Origin: Oscheius dolichura
Lineage: Eukaryota > Nematoda > Chromadorea > Rhabditida > Rhabditidae
Assembly (NCBI GenBank): GCA_932521035.1
Contig: OW051493.1
Span: 8,883,501 to 8,947,500 of the forward strand
DNA length: 64,000 bases
Direction: 5' to 3'
Shown here: in pieces, positions 11,860-21,200 of the stretch
Layout of the letters: each line of letters starts with the position of its first letter
How positions within the stretch are numbered: position 1 is the stretch's first letter
Program-made: the position numbers and the translations under genes
Notes under the pieces: model-generated
Told to the model about the DNA's origin: nothing
The model's input: only the letters and a program-made list of their open reading frames with translations
The model's database searches: none

Positions 11860-13536
11860 ATGGTCGTATCGACCGTAGATGGAGACGGGCAGCGCCTGAA
11901 GCCGTTCGTCTACTTTGCCGTTGATGCTCCCATAAACAAGGCCAAGCTCTTCTGTACCAATCGGACGGGTACCGTAGCCTATGGAGTGACCTTTCGCCTG
12001 GAGTCGGCCTTCAACGATCTGACGCAGATGGTCACCCAATACAAGGAGGAGGCCACCGTCTGTCGACTGGAGACGATCACCGGCCAGAAGACAGTCTACA
12101 ACTTTGAGGACAGAGTGACGGTGATGGATTGCCGCACGGCGATCGACTGTTACATGCTGGATGAGAACGTCATCGTCTTGGTCTGTCATGATCAGCAGAG
12201 GAGTGAACTCAGCCAGATGGTCTTCTATCTGTGTGGAATGGTCAAAAAGGCCATCATTATCTACACGAAGACGAAGTAAGCCATCCTTTACTAGTACAAA
12301 TCAAAAGTGCTCATGGCGCAATGCAAACATGGGCGTCTCTGCAATCAGATGACCAGGGTTTGATCCCGCCCGTGGTTAAAATATTTTTGCTTTTTTATTT
12401 TTTCATTTTCAGGTCACTGGTGGATTTTACCTATGACGTTGTCGTCGGACAGGGACTGCTTCCTCGAGGCCAGGTGGCAGTGATCGGCACTAAAGGACCC
12501 TTCGACGGAGAGAGAGAAGTCGTCGCCCAATTGATAGCTGCCAATCCAATGAAGGAAGCGACATATCCGGATGTAAATTTGACAAAGAAGATACAGGATT
12601 TCCGGCAGTATTTGAAGAAATATAATACCAGCTATGATATATTTCAAAAGGGAATCTTCTTTGACAATGATGGTATCTATTTTCTCATAAAGAAGTAAGC
12701 CTGTTCTTTGTAATTTCATAAAACAGCGGCTGCAAGGTGCGCTTTCATGGCGCAGTGCGATAGCGCGCACCTGGTAATCCAATGACCAAAGTTCGATCTC
12801 AGCCACTGCCGTTCCATTTTTGCTTTTTTATTTATTTGCTTTCAGAGACGAGATCAACCAGCTGGTGACAAAATGCCTTGGAAAATTGATTTATAAACCC
12901 AACGGCGACTGTGACTACGAGCTTCTCCAGACGAAAAACCGGATGGAATTCGACGGCGGCCTCAGCACGAGGCACCTGCTCTTCAGCATGCAAAGCGGGA
13001 AGAGCCTCTGGCTGGGACTGGACCCGCCCAACTTCGCCGAGATGTTCAGCCTCCGCTGGCGATTCTACTACTGGTGGCTGCCGAAACTTCTCATCATCAT
13101 CATCAAAGCGATCGAGCTGGCCGTCTGGCTGAGGCGATTCGACGGCGGCTGGTCGCTGCACCGCTTTGTCAAGCTGCTGCTCTGGTGGTTTGGACCCGGT
13201 CTGATGCCCGTCACCGAGCCGGACCCCGTCTTCCATTTGTACCACCTGGACCTGGAGAGGAACGTCCTCCGCCGCGCTGCCGCCACCGTGCCCGTCACGA
13301 CGTCCCTCCTCATGCCGTTCTTCAACATCGCCGCCGATGTGGATGCCACCGGCGGGCTGATGTTCTGTGAGCTGACGCAGAAAGAAGAAACAGTCAAGAT
13401 GAACTACTATCACTGCCCGATGAGACCTCCCAGCTTGGCCTGGCTCGCCACCCACCGCGCCTATCGCCTCTTCCCGGCTTTTGAGAAAAGCCCCCCGGTC
13501 AGGAGGATGCTCGGCCAGACGGAGTTCATCTACTAA
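11860..13536 (+). CDS. Unrecognised 462-residue protein with Trp/Ile-rich hydrophobic segment
   Basis: Three exons, phases consistent: 11860-12275, 12413-12694, 12846-13536. Both introns use GTAAGC donors and TTTTCAG/TTTCAG acceptors. The product starts MVVSTVDGDGQRLKPF. The N-terminal two thirds is a soluble, mixed alpha/beta-looking segment with several cysteines. A hydrophobic stretch around FYYWWLPKLLIIIIK follows, then a GC-rich C-terminal third. I do not recognise the family. The true 5' end is uncertain, because an acceptor-like CTAG lies 8 nt before the ATG and an upstream exon may exist. Third positions are G/C-rich, unlike PLD next door. Each intron contains a tRNA-derived repeat, and another lies upstream. 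A partial inverted copy of exon 1 is at 14297-14535. Confidence 0.75.
12307..12374 (+). repeat. tRNA-derived element B inside an intron
   Basis: TGGCGCAATG (A-box-like) and GGGTTTGATCCC (B-box with closing pairs) at tRNA spacing, inside the 137-nt intron 12276-12412. It fills about half of that intron. The D-arm is like a TGGCGCA-type tRNA; the anticodon stem is imperfect. Confidence 0.6.
12737..12809 (+). repeat. tRNA-derived element C inside an intron (tRNA-Met-like 5' half)
   Basis: TGGCGCAGTG then TAGCGCG is close to the D-arm of elongator tRNA-Met, and GTTCGATCTC is a near-canonical B-box. It lies in the 151-nt intron 12695-12845. The anticodon loop does not read CAU clearly, so I treat it as a tRNA-derived repeat rather than a gene. 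Confidence 0.6.
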
Positions 13537-13608
13537 CACAACTAATAGTGATATACTAGATAAAAATAAAACTATGGACATCAAAAGCAAAAATGTTTTG
13601 GTTTCTTT

Positions 13609-13670
13609 GGGGATCGAACTCGGGTCACTTTCTTATCAGACGAGCGTACTACCACTGCGCCATTGGTACA
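13609..13670 (-). repeat. tRNA-derived element D
   Basis: Read on the minus strand: AATGGCGCAGTGGTAGTACG, then GAGTTCGATCCCC. Boxes A and B are intact and about 35 nt apart. It lies just 3' of the unrecognised gene and is the best-preserved of the set, although no full cloverleaf closes. Confidence 0.6.
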
Positions 13671-13740
13671 AATGAGGGCGCGCCGCGTTCAATTGAGCTA
13701 CCTTCTTCTTGTTCCCAATTTGGGTAATCTTCGATAATGT

Positions 13741-13907
13741 TTGGCTGAAACTGACATCATTTTTATGTTTTTCTCTTCTTTCTCCATCCATTTCTGATTT
13801 ACTATGAACTAGCAAAGACCAGCTCTCCATAGCGACGCAGAATGCCGTACGGTGCTCGTTCCTAAATTCGCCCACTTCTCTACCTCCACTGTTTTCAATT
13901 TTCTCGG
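13741..13907 (+). repeat. Direct copy of the CEP104 upstream region
   Basis: About 167 nt that closely match 14773-14939, the sequence directly upstream of the CEP104-like start codon. Both copies contain TTGGCTGAAACTGAC, a TTTCTGATTTACTATG block and TCTACCTCCACT. This copy has no gene behind it; it runs into a duplicated rictor fragment instead. Confidence 0.8.
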
Positions 13908-13911
13908 CCGT

Positions 13912-14095
13912 TTACTTTACGTCGTAGAATATCTCCTGTAGAAATGATCTAGACCTCGGTTTGAAGCGGTACTCATCCAGGAGTTCCAAGACGTCGGCGT
14001 AGAGACAGGGCCATTCGAAGAGCCACGGATGGGCAGCCCTCAAATGGATCAGCTTCCTCTTCGGGGTTTCTTTTATCTCCAACATGTCTACTTCA
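13912..14095 (-). pseudogene. Duplicated fragment of the rictor C-terminus
   Basis: Encodes the same last residues as the rictor terminal exon (18206-18450), with only a few differences: PKRK for PERK, and FYDVK in place of FYDALKL before the stop. The match covers about 175 nt and then stops abruptly. It lies 4.3 kb from the parent in the same orientation and has no upstream rictor exons, so it is a dead fragment, not a gene. Confidence 0.85.
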
Positions 14096-14296
14096 TTTCC
14101 CCTTCCCCCCTTCCGCCGACTCCCCTTTCTCCAGCACGGTATTCTCCTCGCGTGTGCCATACCCTCCTGCCCAGCGCCTTCGTGACGATGTTGCACCGGC
14201 CCCTAGGCATTCTCTTGTCGGATCAAAATTTGACAGTCGAAAAAGATCAAACGGGGAGTGAGAAATGAGAAAACAAAAAGACAAAAATGCCACTAG

Positions 14297-14535
14297 TTAG
14301 GTTAAGAATTGCTTCCTCGTCTCCCTCTTGTGATGTGTGGTCATCTGCGTCAGCTCGTTGAAGACCGACTCCAGTCGAAGAGTCACTCCATAGGATACGG
14401 TACCAGTCTGATTTGTACAGAATAGCTTGGCCTGGTTTATGGGAGCATCAACGGCAAAGTAGACGAACGGCTTCAGGCGCTGCCCGTCTCCATCTTCGGT
14501 CGATACGACCATCCGCCGGCTAGTAGAGCGAGTAG
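14297..14535 (-). pseudogene. Inverted fragment of the 11860 gene, exon 1
   Basis: Encodes MVVSTEDGDGQRLKPF and about 60 further residues nearly identical to the start of the 11860 gene, then diverges into a short frame ending RKQFLT. It is in opposite orientation to its parent and carries the same GCCGGCGG-type sequence in front of the ATG, so the copied block includes part of the 5' flank. Confidence 0.8.
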
Positions 14536-14623
14536 AAATGAAGAATTTCCCGGATTAGGGATTTGGGTTGACATTTTAGCCCGTAATAACACGTTCAAGA
14601 TATGCAACAACTGGTCATCAAAA

Positions 14624-14692
14624 AACCCGGATCACTTTCTTCTGACAGTCGTGAGATGTGAGACGAGAGCCCAACCGCCACGCCACCGAAAC
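14624..14692 (-). repeat. tRNA-derived element E, degenerate
   Basis: On the minus strand GGTGGCGTGGCGGTTGGG resembles an A-box of a long-variable-arm tRNA. It is followed by GAAAGTGATCCGGGTT, which matches the 3' half of element D. It lies upstream of the inverted exon-1 fragment, as element A lies upstream of the parent exon. Confidence 0.4.
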
Positions 14693-14772
14693 ACCAGGAA
14701 ACGTCCTGCCTGAAATTGAGTTATCTTTCACTCTCTTCCAATATGTGTCGTTTCGACTATTTTTGATCATTT

Positions 14773-14939
14773 TTGGCTGAAACTGACGTCATTTTTATGT
14801 TTTTCTCTTCTTTCTCCGCCCATTTCTGATTTACTATGGACTAGAAAAGACCAGCTCTCCATAGCGACCCGGAGTGCCGTACGGCTTTTTTTCCTAAATT
14901 CGCCCTCTTCTCTACCTCCACTATTTTCAATTTTCTCGG
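14773..14939 (+). promoter_or_regulatory. Upstream region of CEP104, duplicated at 13741
   Basis: This 167-nt block ends 17 nt before the CEP104-like ATG (14957). It contains a pyrimidine-rich stretch and then TTTTTTTACAG, which is acceptor-like, 6 nt before the ATG. The duplicate is at 13741-13907. Confidence 0.55.
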
Positions 14940-14956
14940 ATTTTTTTACAGCCAAA

Positions 14957-16939
14957 ATGACTGAAAGAAGACCTCAAAAAACGATGGTTGCTATGCAAGA
15001 AATCCATTGGAAGACCCTGGTACTGGGAAATAGCTATCCAGAGGAGTTTGACACCGGGAATTGGACTTCTCCGCCGGGGTAAGGGATATTCTTGGTCTTG
15101 GCGCTATTTTGGGTCATTTTCTCCATTTTCAAGCTGTATTTTTAATTTTTTTGATGCGTCCAATCGTTGGTTAGGGGAATTTTGACCCAGGAAAGGTTGA
15201 AAATTGGGTTCTGGAGATATTTTTGCCCTGAAATTCGCCTCTGAATCTTTTCTGCCCGCCAATAGTCCTCTTTCAGTGAAGTCTTCCCCCTTGACGTGGT
15301 CCTCGGCCTCTCCGGCATCATAAATGTCTACAAGGTGATCCTAGACGTGGATGACTTCAAAATCCGTAAGATATCTTCCATGTTTCCCCATAAAATCGGT
15401 ATTTTCAGCGAGTAGAGTGGATATTTGCGTGGGATTGACGGATGTTCGCCTCCCGATAACGTATAAATCAGCCAGGGAGGCTACGTTCGATCGGCCCGTG
15501 AGGATGGAATATAAGAAGAGGGACAAAGGACAACCGAGGATGGAAAGCAGGTGGGGAGGAAGATAGGGAACTGTGAATGGGTTCTGGAGCGAAAGGACAG
15601 TCTACTTTTTAAATTGAACCGCTTTGGGACCAGTAATTCCAGCCAGGGGATGGTATAGTCCGTTTCCAACGGATATGTCACGGGATTTAAAGGTCTTTCG
15701 TACCTCCGCTGTGGGGCCAGCCTTCTTCCGACATGGTCTCGCAACGGAGATGCGCCGCGAAATTTGAACTCGTGACATATCCGTTGGAAACGGACTATAA
15801 TTGGTTTCGGAACGCTTAGAAACCGGGATTTTTGGATTATAGGTCCCGAAGCGATTACAACTTTGTCCATTCTCTAGCTGAAGACCTAGCTCCGTTGCAG
15901 ATTTTTAGTTTTTTAATCTGTTTTTTTTTCTCCCGGGACGAGTCTCATAGCGACTGCGCACCCATTAGGTCATTTCCTTCTCAAACGGGCGCCTTCATTT
16001 CAAATCGCGGTTATTTCTCTTCCACACCATTTTCTAGACAACCCACAGTATTTATAAAACCCTAAATTGATTTTAGATCAGCCTACACGGATACGGTAGG
16101 CCAATACGTCTGGCTCAAGGTCAGCTCAGCTCTCCAGAGTAAGGACAATCCCAACCAGCAGGTCCCTCTCCTCTTTTCCCTCTATAAAATTCAAAATTTC
16201 CAGATAGGAATCCTGAAAGTTACGGTACTTGGTTACCCGCTCTCTGACGATGAGATAAATACCATTATGAAGAGTCAAAAAGAGAGGACCGAGTTTATGG
16301 GCCATCGTCCCGCGACGGGCAGCTCAATCCGGGGCCTGTCTCCTCCTCCTTCCCATAATAAAAAGATAGAGAGGTATAGCTAGTGAGTGCCCTCCTAGTT
16401 TCTCACCCCTGTTTGCCGTGTTCTTCACATGTTTCCTCCTTTTTAATGGTAAAAAATGGTCTTAAAATTGCAGCAATGGAGACGGGATGACGACCAGTGA
16501 CAACGGCCTGGGGGGAGACCCCCTAACTTGTATAAGAACGGTAAAACGGGCTGTGGAACAGAAGAAACAGAATGCCAAGGCGGTGAGGAACATGATTAAG
16601 ATATTAAAACATATATATTTTAGGCTGGAAAAGATGTAGAAGCTACCGTATGCCTTCGGGCCTTGCAACGCCTAACGGAGTATGAAGCAATGCTGGAGGA
16701 TCTCTCCGCCCGGAGGAGTAATGCCCTCGTCCATGAGGAAATGGAACAGGCGGAGAGGTTGAGACAGACGATGTTGGACTGTAGAGACACGGCACTACGC
16801 TCCAGTCACGTGGACATACTTTTTGATAGGGCTGAGGTGAGCAGAATTACTGTAGCTCCTTGGCACAGAACCCTGTATGGCGCCAAGAGGGATCAAGTTC
16901 AAATTTTAGCTGAACTCTCGTGCGTTTCAAGACTTTTGA
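14957..16939 (+). CDS. CEP104: CEP104-like protein, short form (jelly-roll plus UVR-like segment only)
   Basis: CEP104 is a centrosome and ciliary-tip protein. Exons with consistent phases are 14957-15078, 15277-15365, 15409-15550, 16077-16161, 16204-16373, 16474-16582, 16624-16836, 16910-16939, giving about 319 residues. The first half matches the N-terminal jelly-roll. In particular, SAYTDTVGQYVWLKVSS corresponds to the family segment SVYVDAVGQFLKLIF, followed by the GILKVTVLG strand. The second half has an EAMLEDLSARRSNAL-type helix like the UVR-like repeats. The family's TOG domain and zinc fingers (human protein about 925 residues) are absent: the reading frame ends soon after the helix, and the next gene starts on the other strand within 230 nt. 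Intron 3 (15551-16076) contains a MITE. The gene could be a natural short form, a truncated copy, or its last exon could be mis-assigned. Confidence 0.7.
15654..15799. repeat. MITE with perfect 29-bp terminal inverted repeats
   Basis: A 146-nt element. The left end TATAGTCCGTTTCCAACG and its 29-nt continuation are repeated exactly as the reverse complement on the right. TA dinucleotides at both ends suggest Tc1/mariner-type mobilisation. It sits inside the third intron of the CEP104-like gene. The interior has no coding capacity. Confidence 0.88.
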
Positions 16940-17162
16940 AAGCAGACCTTTAAAGTTAACAGACTCTGCTAGCGGATTACGATAAAAAAGATTTGTTGGA
17001 TTGTGGGTTCCTACAGCGAAAACGCGGTTTTACCAGAGCGCGCCAGAAGATTTCCCTCCTTCCCGGGGATTAGCGGTTTTTGGTCTGATTTTTTGTGTTT
17101 AGAATTGTTCCAGGACCCAACAAAAACTAGAGGATACAGTAATCTGAGGTTGATATGTATAT

Positions 17163-17416
17163 TTATTGGTTATTGTTGTTGGGGGATGAGGGAAGGAATC
17201 CGGCCTCGCGCTTTCCATAGTATCCATAATAGGGGTAGCCACCGTATCCACCGTATCCATAGGAGCCGTAGTAAGAAGAATAGGGATAGCCGTATCCATA
17301 GCCGTACCACTGAAATGAGTGCTCTCGCCTGACTGGGCCGACCCTACCTGAGCCTCGGCCACCAGGGCACAGAAGGCGAACAGAGCCAGGAGGAGGAGAG
17401 CAGAGGGAGAGGCCAT
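17163..17416 (-). CDS. Secreted GY-rich peptide (nlp/cnc-like antimicrobial or neuropeptide-like)
   Basis: Two exons: 17348-17416 and 17163-17309, with a 38-nt intron in phase 0. Exon 1 encodes exactly a signal peptide, MASPSALLLLALFAFCALVA followed by EAQ. Exon 2 begins WYGYGYGYPYSSYYG, continues with GYGGYGGYPYYGYYG and then KR, and ends in Asn-rich sequence; total 71 residues. C. elegans nlp-24 to nlp-34 and cnc peptides have the same architecture (signal, then Gln-Trp-Gly/Tyr start and YGGYG repeats) and are infection-induced epidermal antimicrobial peptides. The KR site after GYYG could be a dibasic processing site with an amidation Gly. A TATA box lies upstream, and AATAAA overlaps the stop codon. 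Confidence 0.82.
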
Positions 17417-17451
17417 CGGGGGAGGAGGATACTCTCCACCGCCCCAGAGGG

Positions 17452-17460
17452 TATTTTATA
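17452..17460 (-). promoter_or_regulatory. TATA box of the GY-rich peptide gene
   Basis: On the minus strand TATAAAATA lies 36-44 nt upstream of the ATG, in a GC-rich stretch where it stands out. Such a short, strong promoter fits a highly inducible gene. Confidence 0.65.
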
Positions 17461-18205
17461 CTCCTGGCAGCCAGTTTACTTAACAGCTTGAGAGGTAAAC
17501 TAATAAGAAAAAATGTCAGCAGTTGACAGGTTAGAGCGGCAAAAAGTTGAAAGCCATCCCGCGCCGAAGAGAGCAAACTTCCTCCAATTTGCACCAGCAA
17601 GTACCTGCAGAGCGAAATTGACCAGAAATCTCTCATTTCTCTGGATTTTTTCAACGAAAATAATAATTTTTTCTTTCAAAACTGAGGAAAAGATCGCAAG
17701 CTGCCTAATTGTGGCTGCTATCCGTAGTTTTATTCATTTATCCGTTGATAAAGAGTTAAGAAGCTTCAGCGACCCAGTTCTTTTTGCGGGTAATTCCGAT
17801 ATTTTAGCTCCGCTCAATTGGAGTCAGTTCGGAATGGAGTCAGCAAGCCTAAAAAATCCACACAGGACCCAAATCCTGACGCGCTATCGTTCCAGGACCT
17901 TTTCAACCCGACTGTTCTACTTATTTGACTGGTTTTCCTCTTCTCCGCCTTCTTTTTTAGCCTTATTAGTCAATTTAAAGGCCTGTTTATTAATTTTTTA
18001 TTCCTTAGCATGTATAATATGTATAAATTCTCTCTGTATGGCTCTGAATAAATATTAAAGGACTAGAAGACGGGGAGTTACACGTATTGGGAAAGGAAAG
18101 TGAAAGGGAATGATTCGGGAAAGGAACTGAAGGAACTCAAACGATTAAAGGGCTATTCTTCAATTATTAAAGGACTATTTTCTACACTCTAAAAATCTGC
18201 AGTAA
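17461..18205. other. Spacer between peptide gene and rictor 3' end
   Basis: About 745 nt. There is one long open frame on the plus strand (17513-18058), but it has no recognisable features and poor coding character. I see no RNA gene. Confidence 0.4.
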
Positions 18206-21200
18206 CTACAATTTCAAGGCGTCGTAGAATATCTCCTGTAGAAATGATCTAGACCTCGGTTTGAAGCGGTACTCATCCAGGAGTTCCAAGACGTCGGCGT
18301 AGAGACAGGGCCATTCGAAGAGCCACGGATGGGCAGCTCTCAAGTGGATCAGCTTCCTCTCCGGCGTTTCTTTTATCTCCAACATGTCTACTTCGTTTAG
18401 AACCTGGCGTCGAAGAGCAGCCACGTCAACTTGCGGCGGCAGCGGGTATTCTAGAGATTATTATCATTTTTTCGTAAAGAAAGCAGAACTTTTGCAAATA
18501 ACGTTAGTCTCAGAAAATTTGCCGTGTTTTCCTGAATAAGGGGATATGCTTATTTTTTCAAATAATGGTCAAAATCGCAAGAAAAATGCATTTTATAAGC
18601 CAAAACGCGGAAAAAATTCAAGGGGGCGCGCGTTTTGATCCCACAGTGACTTTAATTCTACAGTAATCATGAAGATTACTCGCTGGCAAGTTGTCTATAA
18701 CTACATTAGGAAATCTCCCTTACTTTCACCATTGGAAGCGCAGTAGAAGCACCGATATGACGAGTGAGCCAGTGCCGGATCGGTCCTCTGGTTCTTGGAG
18801 TGGCCACTCTTCGCTCCGCGGTCATTTTCATCCGAGAAGAGCTTTTTCAGATGGAAAATGTTCTTAATTTTAATTAAAATTAATTTAGACTGAAAAATGG
18901 CCCACCCCACACATGACTTGAACTTCTGACGGAAGGGCGGCAATGTAGACGGGCTGCATGACCTGGAACCGGGGTTTCAGCTGTTTTAGATCCAGTAAAG
19001 CTCATTTTTTGTGGATTTTTAAATTACAGTATCCCTCCTGCACTGGAAAAGCGCAAAGTTGGTGTGCTTTCACCAATAATGCGCCATGCTAGCCCAGACC
19101 CGGTTCCTTACCTGTGACTTGCCGGAAAGGGCGGTCGCCTGTAAGTGTCGTTGTAGCCAGCTGTCATTCATCAGATGATATCGATAGGCAGCGACGCATT
19201 CTTCCTTAACAAAGCTACAGTAACCCTATTCCCTTCGGGCCCTACCTCCCCCTTGGTCATGAAGATATAGCGCACTGGATCGCCAATATTCCTATTGACC
19301 TGCAAGAAGCGGCGAGTCTTGAACGGGGCCAGGCGCCATTTTTCTCGATATTTTGTGGAAAAATGGGGATCACGGAGGAGATCGGCTACCTAAATTTTTG
19401 GGTTATAGAGAAAAATAAAGGAAAAATTACAGTTCCTTCGGTTTCTAAACGACTTTTCTCCACGGTTAGACCCTGGCTCAGGCAACGGGCTACGGTAGAA
19501 GAGCGAGAGCGGGATTCATTGGCCGGATCTTCACATTGACTCGTGGTTGTCGTCGCTCGTCTTCGATCTTAAAAATATAGTGAGGGTTACGGTAACACTA
19601 TAGAGAATACGAGAAACTAGCAGCGCCCTGCGGCTATTTTTCGAATTTTTAGGCTAGAAAGCCAGGAGACTCACTTCCTATGGATTCATCAATCCATGAA
19701 CTGGACAACCCGCTGGTGATTCCTGATTCTGACGTCATTGCTCGACTTCTGACGTTGTCGCTGTCATATTCCGACATCAGGGGGCTATCAATGGTTGGAT
19801 ACTCGAAGCCCGAGTCACTCCCACTTCTTCTTAACCTTGACTGCTCCATGATTAGCTTCTGGGGAGCCCAACAGCTCTGAAATTGAAAATATCACCGGGA
19901 AAGTACAGTAATCGTTCCGAAGATCCGTATAGGGAGAATTTTCAAAAGGAGAGGGGAGCAGCTACAGTAAACCGTCCCATGGAACGTTTGAAAAGATTTC
20001 GGGTCCAATTTTTGGGTTCCAAGAAGAAAGGGAGACCCTGGAACCTGGGAAACGGCCAGAACATCTAGAGAAACCGTTGTCGGCCCCAAAATTTGGGTCC
20101 CGAGAGGAAATTTCCCCGGCAAAACTACCCTCCGAAAAGTTACAGTAAGCCAAGAGCTCCATCTGCCCGCTTACCTCACTACTGGACCTCGCCCTGCTAT
20201 TCTTCCGACTCGCCGGTGAATCCATCCTTTTCTGTTGTTGTGCCGTAGCCTTATCGAATGAAATCGACACCTCCGGCACAATCTGAGCAGTCGCCGTCGG
20301 CCTCCTCTCCTCGTCCTCGTCTCCCTCATACTTCTTCCTTATCTCATCCACCACCCATTTGTGTTGATTACTCTCCCAGCCATATTCACACAGTAATTTC
20401 GCTCCCACTTCCGAAGTTCCGATCATATTCAGAGCCCAGAAAGCAGCTCCTCTAACCGACAATGTCGGGAATTCCTCTGCGAGTCGGATCATCCTAGGAA
20501 TCACATCAGGGGGGTAGAGTTCCGCTCCTTCGGTAGTTGAGCCGATTTGTCCTAACGCGATGACGGCGCCCTTGACTAGAGCCATATCCTTTTCCTCTCC
20601 TAACTGAGCAAGAAGCTGGCGGATGACTCTCTCCGACTTGAGAAGCTCTCTACCGTAGTGGTGTTTGGCTAGACTGCCGAAGAGGTGAGCAGGGGCGCGG
20701 ACACCAAACCGCAGCCTAAATTACAATTAATTAATCAAATTAAAGGACTGTCAAAGGCCTAGAGCTTCAATTTGGGTTCCAAAACGACTGCATGGACCAC
20801 CAGAGGCATTATAATCCGGCCTGTTCGCTTGAGGACCCAGCCGAAGTCTCTATGTAGTCTGAAGACCCTTACCGTTCATGGCTGACTCTTGAAAAACCTC
20901 CCGTGATCGAGCGTTTAACATTCAGAAGGCAGACTCTCATGTCCTCATCTAGACTTTCAAAATACCGCGTATTGAAGCCCTAAAAACGGATCATTTTTTC
21001 ATTTCCTTCCAAAAAATCCTACCGTCATCCAGGTGTGAATACCCTCCATTACGACATCATGATTACTGATGCAGATATCCTCATCCGCGTAGAGATACGC
21101 CTTTAAGAGAGTTCCCGCCTCTCCGAAAGCATTAAGAGGAACGGCCCGGAGATTTTTAACACTTTGAGGATACATCTGAAACCGGTAAAAAGTCGAGGAT

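Noticed and set aside
12832-13590. 252-residue open frame antisense to the third exon of the 11860 gene
   Set aside because: Mirror-image of a G/C-ending coding exon; the sense exon has matching splice phases, the antisense frame has none.
11674-14692. Functional tRNA genes
   Set aside because: A- and B-boxes are present but acceptor stems do not close and anticodon arms are poor in all five; they are better explained as tRNA-derived repeats.
17513-18058. 181-codon open frame on the plus strand after the GY-peptide gene
   Set aside because: No motif, signal, or splice signals; composition is like intergenic DNA and it overlaps the peptide gene's promoter.
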